A stretch of DNA of 64,000 nt from Hemibagrus wyckioides. Taxonomy: Eukaryota; Chordata; Actinopteri; Siluriformes; Bagridae. The notes under the pieces were generated by a model. That model saw only the letters and a program-made list of their open reading frames with translations. It made no database searches and was not told where the DNA came from. The DNA is taken from contig NC_080710.1 in NCBI RefSeq assembly GCF_019097595.1, positions 3,809,780 to 3,873,779 of the forward strand, read 5' to 3'. Of this stretch, positions 61,641 to 64,000 are shown in pieces. Position 1 is the stretch's first letter. Every line of letters begins with the position of its first letter. A program made the position numbers and the translations under genes.

Positions 61641-62249
61641 CTTTCTGGAAGCGATGCTGAAGATGCTGCAGGGACACAACACTGGACATTACTTCCTTTC
61701 AGAAAAGAGGCCCATGGTCTCTACTTGACTCTGCCTTGATTTGAGGCGGAGAGGCTGATCATGATCATCATCATGACCGAACTTTTGCTCATGACTGTGA
61801 ATGTGGTTATTGATAGAAGATAGTAAAAGGCTTCATCAGAGCAATGTGTAGGGGTCCAAACACCAAAGTGGTGGCGGAAAGTTCATGAATACTAACTAGG
61901 TCCAGGGAATATATATTTTAAAAGTTAGTGTCCTCTTTCTACAAAAATGTGTGGGGACTAATGTTCTTGAAAAAGGGGGTGGGGTCTAAAATGTGAGTAC
62001 AAACCAGTAATTCTGAGTCTGATCCATATTTTGTGAAAGTAAATAAACTGCTGCTTGTTAATATGTACCGTTTGTTACTCAGTGTAAGATTGAAGCATTT
62101 TAGGATGCTAAATGTAATCACGGTTATTCAGCGCTACACATCAAGCGGTGTCTGGAAATCACAGCAATCACCAGATGGATATATAAGGCTGTGTATGATT
62201 ACTGGGTAGTTCAATAAACATCGGAAATTCTGTATACATGGAGTGGCTC

Positions 62250-62253
<4 letters not shown>

Positions 62254-62284
<31 letters not shown>
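62254..62284. repeat. poly(A) tract
   Basis: A run of about 30 A, with no adjacent element I can identify. Confidence 0.95.
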
Positions 62285-62288
<4 letters not shown>

Positions 62289-63934
62289 AAAACAAAATAA
62301 AAATGGTAGCTTTTTTAAAGCATATTAGATGTTGTTGCTCAGGTAGGAAATATTTTATGCAAAAAAAACCCAAAACAGTATTATATATTTAAAACCAAAA
62401 CAGTATTATATATTATAGTATAAAATGTATGCAAAGAAAAAATTCTTTGTTTGTAGTTGTTCAGGCACAAAATGTTTAAAAACAAAAAAAACCCAAACAC
62501 ATTCTGCTTCAACTACCTTGCAAAAAATATGTATAAAAAATATTTTGTACAAAAAACCCCCCAAATTTTCATTTCATTTCATGAGTTTTTTTTATTGTAG
62601 TTGCTCAAATAAAATACAAAAAGGTTGTAGATTCTCAAGTCTGAAATTTTTTTTTTTTAATTTCCTGGGTGCATTTTTGATGGTATTTACTCAGGTATAA
62701 AAATATTTTTAAAGATTCTAGCTACTTTCGGATTTGTTTGTAGTTGATCAGGCACAAAATGTTTCCAAACGAAAACGTTTTGCTTGTAGCTTGATTTAAA
62801 AACAAATAAACAAAAAGCTAGATGTTGTATTAATCTTGGTACTTAAGCACAAAATATTTTAAAAATATGTACATGAAGCACATAACGTCAAACAAACGTT
62901 TGCTAGGTTGAAAGCTGGAGTTACTGTTTGTTTGATTGTTGCCAGACAGAGGCAGTTAAAAGGAAACTAAAACATGGGATCTGAAAGTTCCCTCTTCTTT
63001 CTACATCTTCCTCGTAACTTCTTAAGAAGACGACGTGAACGTTCGAAAGCTTAGACTTCACAGCCAGCAAACAGCTTTTTAATGTCCGCTGTATATTTCC
63101 ATATTTCTGCCCCCGAGCTTCCTGAACGAATCCACGGACATACACGAGCTGCATCTCGGAGCGAGATTTATTTATTTATTTATTTTTTTGAGCAAATGAC
63201 GCGTTCAGTCATTATCGAAGTGTCCAAGAGGGGAAACGACAAACACTCACAGGTTTTCCGTGGTTTTTAGCTTTGAATTCCGACACGAGATGGTGGCGTA
63301 CGGAATTCCCTCAAGTGCCTGTATTTACACGTTGAAGCGTTTTGCTGAAGCATGGAACCACTTTCCGGCGATGAATAGCCCTTCAGCTTTCGAGGGCCTG
63401 CTTTGCCTCTGATAAATGATATTTTTGGGACGGAAACATAACGATCTGTGCGTGCGAGTGTGTTTATATATTTATATTTATATAAAAAGATTCTGCAGCA
63501 CTGCTGACACCTCCTGGGGGTCATTCAGACTTACAGCCTCTTCTTCTTTCTCTTCTTTTTATTTATTTATTTATTTATTTATTAATAGACCATCTTACCC
63601 TGGACTTTGCGTCTCGGGAGTACGGAGAAAGAAACGAACGCTTCATAAAATCGATACTGAATTGTATTCATGGCAGAACAATTTGCTCTATTTTTGTTTG
63701 TGAGCAAAAGTGCTAGCGTTTTTTAAAATTTTTTTATTAAAAAAGGAAGAACATATAATTTTCTCTCACATTGTACTTCACATGAACCGACCCCCTCCAA
63801 AGACGATCTAGAAACCAAACATGAATGTTAAAGGTATCTCTGGTGAAACTGGGGACTCCTTAACCCTATTAACATTTTCGCTTTTTTTTAATCTGGTTAT
63901 TTGGACAAGAATGAAACTGTGTGTGTTGGAATTG

Positions 63935-64000
63935 TTTGTTACCTCAAACTTTCTGACCAATCAGATTGAAGAACTGTGATAAAGGTAAAATTATTTATTT
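63935..64000. repeat. dispersed repeat fragment at window end
   Basis: Contains ctttctgaccaatcagattg and may continue beyond the window. Confidence 0.45.

Larger units (their letters stand above)
34717..64000 (+). other. agap3: probable agap3 intron 1 (incomplete, about 29 kb)
   Basis: After the first-exon donor I found no plus-strand segment encoding the expected next block (SFVNSQEWTLSRSVPELK). No other convincing exon appears on either strand. Large first introns are normal for AGAP genes. Content is mainly dispersed repeats and microsatellites, listed separately. Stretches 34860-36060, 38900-40740, 41100-43430, 44310-46180, 51000-52300, 55340-56370, 58300-59600 and 62100-63900 show nothing I can name apart from short simple repeats. 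Confidence 0.6.

Overview
The window is teleost fish nuclear DNA. It has long introns with GT-AG splice sites, vertebrate protein-coding exons, abundant di- and tetranucleotide microsatellites, and fish-type Tc1, hAT and tRNA-derived SINE repeats. A SINE resembling a catfish family, plus a window-wide dispersed repeat, make a catfish-like (siluriform) source plausible. That placement is inference only.

Two protein-coding genes are supported, arranged head to head. On the minus strand, 3690-19355 holds the complete coding region of RB1CC1 (FIP200), the scaffold of the ULK1 autophagy-initiation complex. I resolved 22 coding exons whose splice phases all match. They total 4749 nt and encode 1582 residues, close to the about 1594 of the human protein. 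A short 5' UTR exon segment (19356-19416) and a candidate non-coding first exon ending at 22919 lie upstream. On the plus strand, 34347-34716 is the first coding exon of an AGAP-family ArfGAP, best matched to AGAP3. No second exon was found, so 34717-64000 is interpreted as the start of a very long intron 1.

Layout: 1-3689 is RB1CC1 3' flank and UTR with repeats. 3690-19355 is RB1CC1, whose introns carry a 42-bp minisatellite split by a small hAT MITE, a 1.2-kb hAT-type element, SINEs and Tc1 fragments. 19417-22918 is the probable 5' intron, with a 380-bp-period repeat built on a GAGTCGATTC motif. 23400-33800 is intergenic, with an old minisatellite, SINEs, Tc1 remnants and GATA/TA arrays. 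33800-34346 is the CpG-rich AGAP3 promoter and 5' UTR. 34717-64000 is repeat-rich intronic sequence, including a 1.5-kb CT-rich higher-order array.

The two genes have no known shared pathway, and their adjacency gives no functional link beyond divergent promoters that each contain a palindromic TGACGTCA site. I found no CRISPR array, operon, virus or novel multi-gene system. The noteworthy material is gene-structure detail (upstream ORFs, a tandem acceptor) and repeat biology.
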